Assembly (NCBI RefSeq): GCF_007679045.1
Contig: NZ_VEFS01000004.1
Location: 124,001 to 188,000 of the forward strand
Length of the DNA stretch: 64,000 nt
Direction of reading: 5' to 3'
DNA from: Microbacterium sp. BH-3-3-3
GTDB taxonomy: Bacteria > Actinomycetota > Actinomycetes > Actinomycetales > Microbacteriaceae
Part shown: positions 20,480 through 28,619 of the stretch, piece by piece
Numbering within the stretch: position 1 is the first letter of the stretch
Layout: every line of letters begins with the position of its first letter
The notes under the pieces: model-generated
Told to the model about the DNA's origin: nothing
Databases searched by the model: none
The model's input: the letters and a program-made list of their open reading frames with translations, nothing else
Position numbers and translations under genes: made by a program

Positions 20480-20510
20480 GCTTGCATGCGTGGCAGACGT
20501 GGGCTACGGT
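20480..20510 (+). promoter_or_regulatory. Rightward early promoter with operator-like element
   Basis: -35 TTGCAT (20482-20487), a 17-base spacer and -10 TACGGT (20505-20510). The cro-like ATG begins eight bases after the -10, again suggesting a leaderless transcript. GCTTGCATGCGTGG (20480-20493) matches the left palindrome at 10 of 14 positions and covers the -35, so the same repressor probably binds both. Confidence 0.6.
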
Positions 20511-20517
20511 GACAGGC

Positions 20518-20796
20518 ATGCAAGCCACTAACGCGGGTGCAAGAACCCACTTTCTCTCCGTCGATCCCGTGCGGCTCGACAAGCTGAGAGACGCGCATGG
20601 CATCCAGACCGATGCTGAGTTCGCGCGTCTCATCGGCGTTGACGACTCCACCCTCCGCAGAGTGCGGACGGGCGCGACCGTCGCGTCGAACGAGTTCCTC
20701 GCGAAGCTCGCCGCGGCATTCCCGCACGCTTCGTTCGACTCGCTCTTCGTCCTTCGCACCGCTGAGGACGCTCGCTCCGGTGAGGCCGGAGCATGA
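20518..20796 (+). CDS. Cro-like helix-turn-helix protein
   Basis: 92 residues from the ATG at 20518; upstream codons lie within the promoter. Contains an HTH (DKLRDAHGIQTDAEFARLIGV, then DDSTLRRVRTGATVASNEFLAKLA). First gene of the early rightward operon and divergent from the repressor, so a Cro-type regulator is likely. It overlaps the next gene by four bases. Confidence 0.78.
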   Translation: MQATNAGARTHFLSVDPVRLDKLRDAHGIQTDAEFARLIGVDDSTLRRVRTGATVASNEFLAKLAAAFPHASFDSLFVLRTAEDARSGEAGA

Positions 20797-21026
20797 CCAA
20801 CGTCACCGCTCTTCGTAAGCCCGCGGCTCAGCCCGTGTGGCTGTCGCCCGCGCAGGTGTGCGAACGGGTCCCGGGTATGACGCCGGCGATCCTTGCTGAC
20901 CTGCGTGAGGACCGCCGCGGCCCGGCGTACTACAAGCCCAGCCTTCGCACCGTCGTCTACCTCGAGTCCGAGATCGATGCGTGGGTGGCTGCCACCCGCG
21001 TGCAGACTCGCGGGGAGGGGCAGTGA
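20793..21026 (+). CDS. Excisionase-like / MerR-type DNA-binding protein
   Basis: 77 residues. VWLSPAQVCERVPGMTPAIL near residues 15-34 is followed by DRRGPAYYKPSLRTVVYLESEIDAWV, the winged-helix pattern of excisionases and AlpA-like regulators (a DNA-binding helix, then a wing and 'Y..sdid.W'). It could be the recombination directionality factor. ATGA overlaps with the cro-like gene before it and a one-base overlap with the antirepressor gene after it. Confidence 0.7.
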   Translation: MTNVTALRKPAAQPVWLSPAQVCERVPGMTPAILADLREDRRGPAYYKPSLRTVVYLESEIDAWVAATRVQTRGEGQ

Positions 21027-21790
21027 TGACCGCCGCTCTTTCGATCTTCCGTTTTGACGGTGCTGATGTTCGCACGGTCGTCATCGACGGGGAGCCGTGG
21101 TTCGTCGGGAACGACGTGGCCCGCGTGCTCGGTTACGCGAACGCGGCCGACGCTCTCCGCCGTCACACCAGGGGGGTCGCGAAACGCTACCCCCTTCACA
21201 CCCCCGGCGGCGTGCAGGAGGTCCGCATCCTCGCGGAGCCCGACGTCCTCCGCCTCATCATCAGCAGCAACCTCCCCGAGGCTGAGCGGTTCGAACAGTG
21301 GGTGTTCGAGGAGGTGCTGCCCACCGTGCGCCGCACGGGCCAGTACGTCGCCCCTGTGCAGGAGTCGCCCGAGCAGCTGATGGCGAGAGCGCTCGTCACC
21401 GCTCAGGGTGTCATCGAGCGCAAGGACGAGCAGATCGCCGCCCTGGCACCGCGTGCGGAGGCGTGGGATGACCTCGCCTCGGCCGAGGGTGACTTCAAGG
21501 TCGCCGATGCCGCGAAGATCCTCGCCCGCGCCGGCGTCGCCACCGGCCAGAACCGTCTCTTCGACCAGCTCGCCGCGATCAAGTGGATCCACCGTGGTTC
21601 GCAGGGCAAGTGGGAGGCGTACCAGTCCGCCGTCAACGACGGGTACCTGACGGAGCGGCCGCAGTCGCACCACCACCCCCGCACGGGCGAACTGGTCCTC
21701 GACCCGCCGCAGGTGCGCGTCACCATTCGCGGACTCGAGCGGCTCCGCATCCGCCTCGGTGTCCTCTCCGCTGTGGAGGTGGCGTCATGA
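21026..21790 (+). CDS. Phage antirepressor (BRO-N and KilA-C-like domains)
   Basis: 254 residues. The N-terminal BRO-like domain is clear: IFRFDGADVRTVVIDGEPWF, VGNDVARVLGYANAADALRRH, LIISSNLPEAERFEQWVFEE and VLPTVRRTGQY. After a coiled linker (VIERKDEQIAALAPRAEAWDD) a C-terminal KilA-C/Ant-type domain follows (DFKVADAAKILA, GQNRLFDQLAAIKWIH). Such proteins antagonise repressors or act as early DNA-binding regulators. In-frame starts before 21026 only extend into the previous gene. Confidence 0.88.
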   Translation: MTAALSIFRFDGADVRTVVIDGEPWFVGNDVARVLGYANAADALRRHTRGVAKRYPLHTPGGVQEVRILAEPDVLRLIISSNLPEAERFEQWVFEEVLPTVRRTGQYVAPVQESPEQLMARALVTAQGVIERKDEQIAALAPRAEAWDDLASAEGDFKVADAAKILARAGVATGQNRLFDQLAAIKWIHRGSQGKWEAYQSAVNDGYLTERPQSHHHPRTGELVLDPPQVRVTIRGLERLRIRLGVLSAVEVAS

Positions 21791-22359
21791 AGTACTTCAC
21801 CGCCTCCAACGGGATAGAGGTCGGCATCACGCCGGACGGGTTCTCTCAGCTCAACCTGAACCCGAAGGGCAACCGGATTGTCTTCGGATCGTCTGTGTCC
21901 TCGTTCAGTCCGGACACGACTGCAGCTCTGCGTGAGTTCTTCCAGGCGGAGGCTGACGAACGCCTCGGCCGGTGGCGCTGGCCCCAGAACCCGCAGTGGG
22001 TGCTCTATCCGGACGAGGACGGCGACGTCGTCGCGATGGATGAATCGACCGGGCAGTCGACCAGTCTCCTCACACGTCTGACCGTGAGTAGGTTCCCGAA
22101 CGCCGAGGGATGCCCTGCTGCGCGCGCCTACTTCGATGCTCACCCGGAGCCGAAGCCGTGGCAGCAGGCCGAAGCTGGCGAGCTGTGGGAGCTCACCGTC
22201 GAGGGCGTGACGCGCACCTACGCGTCGATCGCGTCCACGGGGCAGAACGACGTCTACATCCGGTTCTTCCCCACCCACGAGGTGAACGCCGTGACTCTCG
22301 GCACCAAGGCTCCTGTGATCTCGGCGGGCCACCGCATCTTCCCGGAGGTGTCGTCGTGA
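21787..22359 (+). CDS. Hypothetical phage protein (early operon)
   Basis: 190 residues, soluble, no recognised family. Starts MKYFTASNGIEVGITPDGFSQ and has two Trp-rich stretches (GRWRWPQNPQWVLYPDEDGD, WQQAEAGELWEL). Joined to both neighbours by 4-base overlaps, hence part of the early polycistron. Confidence 0.75.
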   Translation: MKYFTASNGIEVGITPDGFSQLNLNPKGNRIVFGSSVSSFSPDTTAALREFFQAEADERLGRWRWPQNPQWVLYPDEDGDVVAMDESTGQSTSLLTRLTVSRFPNAEGCPAARAYFDAHPEPKPWQQAEAGELWELTVEGVTRTYASIASTGQNDVYIRFFPTHEVNAVTLGTKAPVISAGHRIFPEVSS

Positions 22360-22559
22360 CTGACCCCGTGTTCCGTCCCTACTTGGTGACCGCTGGTGCG
22401 TTCGCCCTGTTGGTGGGCCTGATGTTGCTGATCGCGGTGAACCCGTGGCTGGCGTTGCTGGTCGCTCTGACGATCGCCGGGCTGCTGACCGCCGCGATGC
22501 GGGAGACGGGTCGTTTCGCCGCATGGGTGGTCGGGGATGACCCCGACCCCGATTCCTGA
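22356..22559 (+). CDS. Small two-helix membrane protein
   Basis: 67 residues from a GTG that overlaps the previous stop. Two hydrophobic stretches (YLVTAGAFALLVGLMLLIAV, then WLALLVALTIAGLLTAAM) and an acidic tail (GDDPDPDS). Too small to assign; early-operon membrane peptides are often host-interaction or exclusion factors, but nothing here proves it. Confidence 0.7.
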   Translation: MTDPVFRPYLVTAGAFALLVGLMLLIAVNPWLALLVALTIAGLLTAAMRETGRFAAWVVGDDPDPDS

Positions 22560-22613
22560 CGCACCACCCGCGTCCCACCCCTCATTTCACCTTCCGCACG
22601 AAAGGGCACGTTC

Positions 22614-23030
22614 GTGGATCCCAGAACCGACGAGGAGCGCCGCCAGGCCGCCCTCAACATCCTCACCATGGTGGAGGCGCGCACCCGCACCGCCACCGCG
22701 AAAACCCTCCTCGGCATCCTCGGGAACTACACCCGAGACATCACCCCCGAGGACGCACACGACCACGCCTACGCCTTGTGGGCTGAGTTCGCCGGCGACG
22801 GTGGCCGCCCCCTCACCGACGAGATGCACGCGGAGGTCATCGCGCGCCTCGTCCCGTTCCTCGACGAACCCACCCTCCACCGCATCGCCCGCGACACGTT
22901 CGGCGACCGGGCGGTCGACACGAACGGCGTCTCCGGGCACGTCCAGTGGATCCCCTCCGATGGGGTGCTGTTCGTCACCGGTCTGGACATGCTCACCCGT
23001 GTCTACGCACCCATGGTGGTGGACGCATGA
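22614..23030 (+). CDS. Hypothetical phage protein
   Basis: 138 residues from a GTG preceded by GAAAGGGCACG. Helical N-terminus (DEERRQAALNILTMVEARTR), an acidic middle (YTRDITPEDAHDHAYALWAEF) and a C-terminal beta-rich part. No family recognised. It follows a 54-base gap, the first real gap in the early operon. Confidence 0.7.
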   Translation: MDPRTDEERRQAALNILTMVEARTRTATAKTLLGILGNYTRDITPEDAHDHAYALWAEFAGDGGRPLTDEMHAEVIARLVPFLDEPTLHRIARDTFGDRAVDTNGVSGHVQWIPSDGVLFVTGLDMLTRVYAPMVVDA

Positions 23031-23536
23031 GCGCGATCAGCGAAGCCGTCTCAACGGCTCGCCGCGACCTTGAACGGGCGGATGCCTGGCCGCGACCTCA
23101 CATCGCGACGGAGGTGAGTGAGCACCTGGACATGGTGTCAACGTCGCTCGAGAAGCTGCTCGACGCCCTGTCGGCCCCGCCCGCCGACGACGTACGCGAA
23201 GCGCTGGCAAGTGTCATCGCTGATGCCAAAGCGCACCCGAGCTTCCCCCGGCCGGAGGGCTTTCCGCCGTTGGAGCGCGACTACCGAGCCGCAGACACGA
23301 TCCTTGCCACGTTCGAGGTCCGCCCGCGCGGGACGGTCACCGACGCCGAGTGGGAGTACGGAGTTCGTCACGTCGCCGTGGACGGCTGGCCCACCGATCT
23401 GGTCCGCTCATCACTGGATGCCGCCCGCGCGGACCTCGACACCTGCGGGATGAACTGCCACCTGATCCGACGCCGCAGCGCGCAGGAAGCGGGTCAGTGG
23501 GAAGCATTCCACGCCTCGTGCGAGGTGGGCTCGTGA
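23027..23536 (+). CDS. Hypothetical phage protein
   Basis: 169 residues, linked to its neighbours by 4-base overlaps. The first 60 residues are amphipathic helix (SAISEAVSTARRDLERADAW, EHLDMVSTSLEKLLDALS). The second half contains VTDAEWEYGVRHVAVDGWPT and a C-terminal region with two Cys (CGMNCHLIRRR). No family recognised. Confidence 0.7.
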   Translation: MSAISEAVSTARRDLERADAWPRPHIATEVSEHLDMVSTSLEKLLDALSAPPADDVREALASVIADAKAHPSFPRPEGFPPLERDYRAADTILATFEVRPRGTVTDAEWEYGVRHVAVDGWPTDLVRSSLDAARADLDTCGMNCHLIRRRSAQEAGQWEAFHASCEVGS

Positions 23537-23883
23537 CTGTCGAGGCGGTCCGTGAGTCCACGGATGCCGAGATCGAAGCGAAGATGCTCCGCGAGTTGCG
23601 GGTGCTCCCATTCGAGCTCAGGAAGCACGGTCGCGATTCCGTCACCGTCACCGTCGACGAACTCGACCTGCTGATCCGCGCCGCCAACGAGCGCGACCAG
23701 CTGCGCCGGGAGGCGTGCGCCGAACCCGTGACGCCGGGCACGGCCCCGCGCGGGGTGACCCCGAACATGTCCGCCCAGTACGTGATCCGTGAGTGCGCTG
23801 CCTGCCACCACGAGCCGCACGGATACCTGCTCCCTTGCAACCGCCAGACGTGCGGTTGCCGCGACGGAAGGCCCAAGCCATGA
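23533..23883 (+). CDS. Hypothetical phage protein with C-terminal zinc-binding cysteines
   Basis: 116 residues from a GTG overlapping the previous stop. A helical region (MLRELRVLPFELRKHGRDSV, LDLLIRAANERDQLRREAC) is followed by CAACHHEPHGYLLPCNRQTC and GC, a five-Cys, His-containing cluster that probably binds zinc. Function unknown. Confidence 0.7.
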   Translation: MTVEAVRESTDAEIEAKMLRELRVLPFELRKHGRDSVTVTVDELDLLIRAANERDQLRREACAEPVTPGTAPRGVTPNMSAQYVIRECAACHHEPHGYLLPCNRQTCGCRDGRPKP

Positions 23884-24074
23884 CAAAGACCAAGACGAAG
23901 CCGTGGGAGGTGGGTGACGCGCTCGTCGTGAACGGCACCCGCTGGCGCATCGAGCAGATCGACAAGAAGGCGCGGCCCCAGGTGGTCATGCGCGCCCTGT
24001 CCACGACTAACCACGGCATCAAGTGGAACACCGACATCGAAACCCTGAAGAAGATCCCCAGAGAGGCCGCGTGA
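23880..24074 (+). CDS. Small hypothetical phage protein
   Basis: 64 residues, basic, with a beta-rich sequence (WEVGDALVVNGTRWRIEQID, RPQVVMRALSTTNHGIKWN). ATGA overlap with the gene before, one-base overlap with the exonuclease gene after. No family recognised. Confidence 0.68.
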   Translation: MTKTKTKPWEVGDALVVNGTRWRIEQIDKKARPQVVMRALSTTNHGIKWNTDIETLKKIPREAA

Positions 24075-24931
24075 TGACCACGAACACTCTTTCCGGACTC
24101 GTCCCCAACCTGGACGAGGAGGTCTACCACGCACACCCTGCCCTGTCGTCGACGGGTGCACGGCAGTTGCTGAAGGCGCCGGCGAAGTTCGAGTACTTCC
24201 TGTCTCACCCGTCGCCGCACAAGAAGGCGTACGACGCGGGCACGGCGGTGCATTCGAAGGTGCTGGGTGTCGGTGCGGGCACGGTCGAGATCCCGGGGAG
24301 CGTGTTGTCGAAGACGGGCACGATCGGGACGGAAGCGGCACGCGGGTTCATCGCCACCGCTCGCGCCGCCGGTCAGACACCGTTGAAGGCGCATGAGATC
24401 GCCCAGGTCGATGCGATGGCGGAGGCCATTCTGTCGAACCCGATGGCGCGCCTGCTGCTTGAGCAGGACGGCATCCGTGAGGCGTCCGTGTTCGGAACCG
24501 ACCCGGAAACGGGGGCGGACTGCCGCGCCCGGTTCGACCTGCTCCCCATGGGCGGCGGGCGGCGCGTTGCCGTCGATCTGAAGACGGACCGTGCCGAGGC
24601 GACACCGGTCGCGTTCGCGAAGACCGTCGCCGACCACGGCTACCACGTCCAGGACGCCCACTACGAAGCCACAGCCGGGTTCGTGGGGATCGAGTACGAC
24701 GCGTTCGCGTTCGTCGTCGTCGAGAAGGAACCCCCGTTCCTCACCGCGGTGATCGTCCTCGACCAGGACTTCCGCGAGATCGGCACCGCCCGCGCGAAGC
24801 GTGCCCGGGAACTGTTCGCCATCGGCAAGGAGACAGGCGTGTGGCCCGGCTACCCGGGCGAGATTCAGATCGCCCGACCCCCGATGTGGGCCATCTACGA
24901 CCACCAGGATTCTGAGGAGAAGGCAGCATGA
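24074..24931 (+). CDS. PD-(D/E)XK exonuclease, RecE/Cas4-like
   Basis: 285 residues. N-terminal YHAHPALSSTGARQLLKAPA and FEYFLSHPSPHKKAYDAGTAVH are hallmarks of the phage PDDEXK exonuclease VIII (RecE-like) family. Catalytic motifs: ADCRARFDLLP (Asp), RRVAVDLKTDRAE (D-x-K) and GYHVQDAHYE (QxxxY). It would resect 5' ends during phage recombination or replication. The partner annealing protein may be the next gene, but that one is not recognisably RecT. Confidence 0.85.
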   Translation: MTTNTLSGLVPNLDEEVYHAHPALSSTGARQLLKAPAKFEYFLSHPSPHKKAYDAGTAVHSKVLGVGAGTVEIPGSVLSKTGTIGTEAARGFIATARAAGQTPLKAHEIAQVDAMAEAILSNPMARLLLEQDGIREASVFGTDPETGADCRARFDLLPMGGGRRVAVDLKTDRAEATPVAFAKTVADHGYHVQDAHYEATAGFVGIEYDAFAFVVVEKEPPFLTAVIVLDQDFREIGTARAKRARELFAIGKETGVWPGYPGEIQIARPPMWAIYDHQDSEEKAA

Positions 24932-25578
24932 CCGACATTGCCCTGCCGACCGACGACCGCCCGTCGCGCATCCGCCGCCCGGCGCCCGCAGTCGCACCTA
25001 TCCCGGTGGACGACGTCGCCCAGACCCTCGCCGAGTACACCCGCGTCGCCCTATCCACCGGGGCCCGCCTCGAGATCGACCCCGTCGAGTTCACCGCCGA
25101 CGGTGTCGTGTGGGTGCCGCTGTGGCTGAACGACGAACCCCCCGCCGGCGCGAGAGCCACCGTCCGCCGAGACGGTGTCGAGACGATCGTCATCCGCCGC
25201 TGGGTCGAAGCCCTCCCCGGCGAGGAAGCCCTCACCGACACCGGCCGCCGCTGGCAGGACATCTGGCTCGAGAATCAGACCGAACGGTTCGAGTCGTACG
25301 TCCTCCGCGCAGCTCTCGCCCGCGCCTACCCCGACGTCATCGGCGACCGCTTCGACATGGGCAAGCCCCGCGTCCCCCGACCCACCGAACCCGTTGAGGG
25401 TGAGCCCGCACCGCCGGTCACCCCTGAGCAGGCGGCTGAGGTCGACGCGGCCGTCGCCGCCCTGCCCTGGGAGCCGGCGGAGACGCACCGTCGCGACCGC
25501 GGCATCGTGAACGACGCGGCGCCGGTGCCTCACCCGCCGTCCGCACACATCCCGCGCCTCCACGGAGGTGCAGCATGA
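24928..25578 (+). CDS. Hypothetical protein downstream of the exonuclease
   Basis: 216 residues with Pro/Arg-rich N- and C-terminal ends and a central region (VAQTLAEYTRVALSTGARLE, WVPLWLNDEPPAG, WQDIWLENQTERFESYVLRA, YPDVIGDRFDMG). No domain recognised. Its place directly after a RecE-like exonuclease is where single-strand annealing proteins usually sit, so a recombination role is conceivable, but the sequence does not show a RecT or Erf pattern. Confidence 0.68.
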   Translation: MTDIALPTDDRPSRIRRPAPAVAPIPVDDVAQTLAEYTRVALSTGARLEIDPVEFTADGVVWVPLWLNDEPPAGARATVRRDGVETIVIRRWVEALPGEEALTDTGRRWQDIWLENQTERFESYVLRAALARAYPDVIGDRFDMGKPRVPRPTEPVEGEPAPPVTPEQAAEVDAAVAALPWEPAETHRRDRGIVNDAAPVPHPPSAHIPRLHGGAA

Positions 25579-26534
25579 GCGTCCACTACTCCGACAACCT
25601 CATCACGCTGCACCACGGCCATGCGCTCGACGTCGCGAAGACGCTGCCCACGGCGTCCGTGCAGACGATCGTGACGTCACCGCCTTACTTCGGGCTACGG
25701 GACTACGGCCAGGACGGGCAGATCGGCGCAGAGGAGACGGTTGATGAGTACGTATCCGCGCTCGTGGCACTGTTCGCCGAACTCCGCCGCGTGCTTGCGG
25801 ATGACGGGACACTGTGGCTCAACCTCGGGGATAGCTACTCGGGCCGTGCGGACGCGGCCGCGGCGGCGACATTTCGCCGCGACCGCGCCGTGGCCATGAC
25901 AGGTCGCAAAAACACCTCGTCCGGACTCGGCGTGAAGCAGATGCTGGGGGTTCCGTGGCGCGTGGCATTCGCGCTGCAGGCTGATGGATGGATTCTGCGC
26001 TCCGAGATCATCTGGGCGAAGCCGAACCCGATGCCGGAGAGCGTCACGGATCGACCCACCAAGTCGCATGAGCACCTGTTCTTGCTGGCGAAGTCGCCGC
26101 GCTACGTCTACGACGCTGAGGCAATCCAGGAACCCGACGCGGGACAAGACCACGCCCGTTCTGTTCTGAGCGGTCAGGCGTCACTCGAGCCGTCTGGCGG
26201 GCTCATGTCAGCGCACGGCGGGCTGCGGAAGGCATCCGGGCGGAACGGTGAGGGACGAAACAAGCGCGACGTCTGGACCGTCCCGACTACTCCATTCCCC
26301 GAGTCGCACTTTGCGGTCTACCCGCCCGAGCTCATCCGCCCGTGCATCATCGCCGGAAGCCGCCGCGGTGACACTGTGCTCGACCCGTTCTCGGGGTCAG
26401 GGACCACGGGCATGGTCGCGACGCAAGAGGGACGCCGATTTGTCGGTATCGACCTGAGCGCCGACTACCTCGACCTGAGCCTGCGGACGCGGTTCCAGCA
26501 GCCCGTGCTCGACATGACCGGGGGTGCAGCATGA
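25575..26534 (+). CDS. Site-specific DNA methyltransferase, beta class (N4-cytosine or N6-adenine)
   Basis: 319 residues. The catalytic motif TSPPYFGLRDYG lies near residues 36-47 and the AdoMet motif LDPFSGSGTTGMVATQEG near the C-terminus, i.e. motif IV before motif I (beta class). SPPY is usual for N4-cytosine enzymes. WLNLGDSYSGR and SEIIWAKPNPMPESV are further family landmarks. No restriction partner is next to it, so it is an orphan phage methylase probably protecting phage DNA. Overlaps both neighbours by four bases. Confidence 0.9.
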   Translation: MSVHYSDNLITLHHGHALDVAKTLPTASVQTIVTSPPYFGLRDYGQDGQIGAEETVDEYVSALVALFAELRRVLADDGTLWLNLGDSYSGRADAAAAATFRRDRAVAMTGRKNTSSGLGVKQMLGVPWRVAFALQADGWILRSEIIWAKPNPMPESVTDRPTKSHEHLFLLAKSPRYVYDAEAIQEPDAGQDHARSVLSGQASLEPSGGLMSAHGGLRKASGRNGEGRNKRDVWTVPTTPFPESHFAVYPPELIRPCIIAGSRRGDTVLDPFSGSGTTGMVATQEGRRFVGIDLSADYLDLSLRTRFQQPVLDMTGGAA

Positions 26535-26941
26535 CCAAGCCTGGTGAGTTCTCTCCTGCCACGGTGCAGCTGATCTGGGACCGCGACCGGGGCCGGTGTG
26601 CGATGCCCGGGTGCCAGTCGCCTGTGCTGGTGCGTGAGCGTCGCGCCGAACCGTTCGGCGGCTGGTCGGTGCAGCATCGCGAGGCTCGCGGCCGCGGCGG
26701 TGTGAAGCGCAACAGCGACCGCCCCCACCTCGTACTCCCATCGAACGGTGTGCTGCTGTGCGGAACCGGTACCACCGGGTGCCACGGCGACGTCGAGCAC
26801 CACCGCGACAACGTGGACCCCTCCTGGGGCTTCACCGTGTCCCGTCTGGGCGTTGCGCGTCCGGCTGAAGTGCCTCTGTTCCACGCCACGTTCGGGTGGG
26901 TGCGTCTTGATGACGCCGGCGGATGGGAGACCGCAGCATGA
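26531..26941 (+). CDS. HNH-type endonuclease-like protein
   Basis: 136 residues. CAMPGCQSPVLVRERR near the N-terminus, WSVQHREARGRGGVKR (first catalytic His) and LCGTGTTGCHGDVEHHRDN (Cys/His cluster) follow the HNH layout seen in small phage HNH proteins. It lies between two methyltransferase genes with 4-base overlaps on both sides. It may be a free nuclease or a cognate partner of the flanking methylases. Confidence 0.78.
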   Translation: MTKPGEFSPATVQLIWDRDRGRCAMPGCQSPVLVRERRAEPFGGWSVQHREARGRGGVKRNSDRPHLVLPSNGVLLCGTGTTGCHGDVEHHRDNVDPSWGFTVSRLGVARPAEVPLFHATFGWVRLDDAGGWETAA

Positions 26942-27654
26942 GCGCCCCGATCCTGCTCGACCTGTACTGCTGCCAGGGTGGCGCATCCCGCGGCTACGCG
27001 GACGCCGGATGGTCGCCGGTCGGGATCGACATCGACCCGCAGCCGCGGTACCCGTTCCCGTTCCACCAGGGCGATGCGATCGAAGCCATGGCAACGCTCG
27101 TCAGGGGCGACTCGCTTCCGTTCGTCGACCCTGACGGGCAGGTGCAGCACCTGTGGCTGAGCGACATTACCGCAGCGCACGCATCACCGCCGTGCCAGGC
27201 GCGCACGAAGGCGCAGAAGATCCGGGGCAACGAGCACCCGAACCTCATCGCGCCGACGCGGGACCTGCTGATCAAGGCAGGTCTGCCCTACGTCATCGAG
27301 AACGTCGTGCCGGAGAACGCAGACACCGACCCCGACCCGCTGATCGACCCGATGATGCTGTGCGGCGCCATGTTCGGCATCGAGACGTATCGGCACCGTC
27401 TGTTCGAGACGAACTTCGAGGTCGAGGCTCCGGAGCACCCCGTGCACATCTTCCGGAACACCAAGATGGGCCGCCGACCTGTCGAGGGCGAGTTCATGCA
27501 CATCGTGGGGAACTTCACGGACCCGGAGCGGGCGCGCCGCATCATGTCGATGCCGTGGGCCTCTCGTGACGGTCTGCGCGAGGCAATCCCGCCCGTGTAC
27601 GCCGAGCACATCGGCCGACGGATGCTCGCTCATGTCGAGGCGGTGGCCGCATGA
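26938..27654 (+). CDS. C5-cytosine-type DNA methyltransferase
   Basis: 238 residues. LLDLYCCQGGASRGYADAGW is the AdoMet motif and SPPCQARTKAQ the catalytic Pro-Cys motif. YVIENVVPE is the ENV motif. The protein is short for the family and has a small target-recognition region. With the beta-class enzyme at 25575 the phage carries two different methylases. Confidence 0.9.
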   Translation: MSAPILLDLYCCQGGASRGYADAGWSPVGIDIDPQPRYPFPFHQGDAIEAMATLVRGDSLPFVDPDGQVQHLWLSDITAAHASPPCQARTKAQKIRGNEHPNLIAPTRDLLIKAGLPYVIENVVPENADTDPDPLIDPMMLCGAMFGIETYRHRLFETNFEVEAPEHPVHIFRNTKMGRRPVEGEFMHIVGNFTDPERARRIMSMPWASRDGLREAIPPVYAEHIGRRMLAHVEAVAA

Positions 27655-28619
27655 GTGCCATGCCTGAGTACGCGATGACCTACGTCGTCTACTGGCCAGC
27701 CGCGGGAGTGCTGAAAGTGGGACGCGCGTGGAAGTCCCAACGGGTGGAGATGATGACCCGCTCCGGTGGCCTGGTGATCCTGCTGGCGCGTGGCACGGAT
27801 GCCACGTGGGAGCGGGAGGCGCTGGCCGAGCTGGCCCGGTGGTTCCCGCGTGCGTTCCGCACGGAGGACGACGCCAAGGGCCTGTTGTTCATGGGCCGCG
27901 GTTTCACGGAGTGCTTCGCCGTCGCCGAGCACCACCTGCAGCTGGCGGTCGATCTGATTTTCGAAGGGTTCGCACGAGGGAATGAACAGGGTGAGAATCC
28001 GGCAGGTCCGGCCGTCGCATTGGACGGACGCGAGCCTGCTGAGGGTGCCGTCGTACATGGCCCGGTTGACGGGGATGTGCCTGTGGGGGCTGGTGGACGA
28101 CGAGGGCCGGTCGGAGTTGAGACCGGAGTTGATCGCGGGGGCAGCGTTCCCGGGGGATCCGGCGATCACCGCGTCGGAGGTGGAGACGTGGATGCTGATG
28201 CTCGACGAGGCCGGGTTCCTGACGATCTACACGGTGGCGGGGGCAACGTGGTTCGCCCTGTCCCGGCCGTTGGTGACGCAACGCCCGACCGTGTCGGAGC
28301 ATCCCGCGCCGCCTGTTCCGGAGTCTTCCGGAGCCTTCATGGCTATGGGGGGAGCGGGGGAGCGGGCGCGGGAGCGTGTGCAGGCCGAGGGTGCGGAGCG
28401 TGCGGGGTTGTGGGCGTCGTGGGCGGCGGAGCAGGAGAGTGTCGCCCCGCCGGAGAGGCCCCTGCTGTTGGACGCTCCTCCGATTGGGTGCCCGGAGCAT
28501 CCACACAACCGGTTCACCCTCGACTGCGGCGCCTGCGGTACCGCACGAAGACGTCACGACCTGTGGCTCACCGAACAGCGGTACGCGAAACGCGTCGAAC
28601 AGTGGGAGCGGTCCAATGA
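27651..28619 (+). CDS. T5orf172/GIY-YIG-like protein; frame runs on through the next gene (probable frameshift)
   Basis: The first 110 codons look like a real gene: TYVVYWPAAGVLKVGRAWKS and WEREALAELARWFPRAFRTE resemble the T5orf172 branch of the GIY-YIG fold. After residue about 105 the frame continues for 640 bases across the gene at 27982 as Gly/Val/Arg-rich shadow sequence. One extra T in the TTTT run at 27958-27961 would give an ending DLIFRRVRTRE with the stop at 27983-27985, recreating the ATGA overlap seen at nearly every neighbouring junction. The true gene is therefore probably 27651-27985, with a lost base here or in the sequencing. Confidence 0.5.
   Translation: MSAMPEYAMTYVVYWPAAGVLKVGRAWKSQRVEMMTRSGGLVILLARGTDATWEREALAELARWFPRAFRTEDDAKGLLFMGRGFTECFAVAEHHLQLAVDLIFEGFARGNEQGENPAGPAVALDGREPAEGAVVHGPVDGDVPVGAGGRRGPVGVETGVDRGGSVPGGSGDHRVGGGDVDADARRGRVPDDLHGGGGNVVRPVPAVGDATPDRVGASRAACSGVFRSLHGYGGSGGAGAGACAGRGCGACGVVGVVGGGAGECRPAGEAPAVGRSSDWVPGASTQPVHPRLRRLRYRTKTSRPVAHRTAVRETRRTVGAVQ

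Noticed and set aside
24928..25578. RecT-type annealing protein after the exonuclease
   Set aside because: Position fits but the sequence shows no RecT or Erf signature, so it was left as hypothetical.
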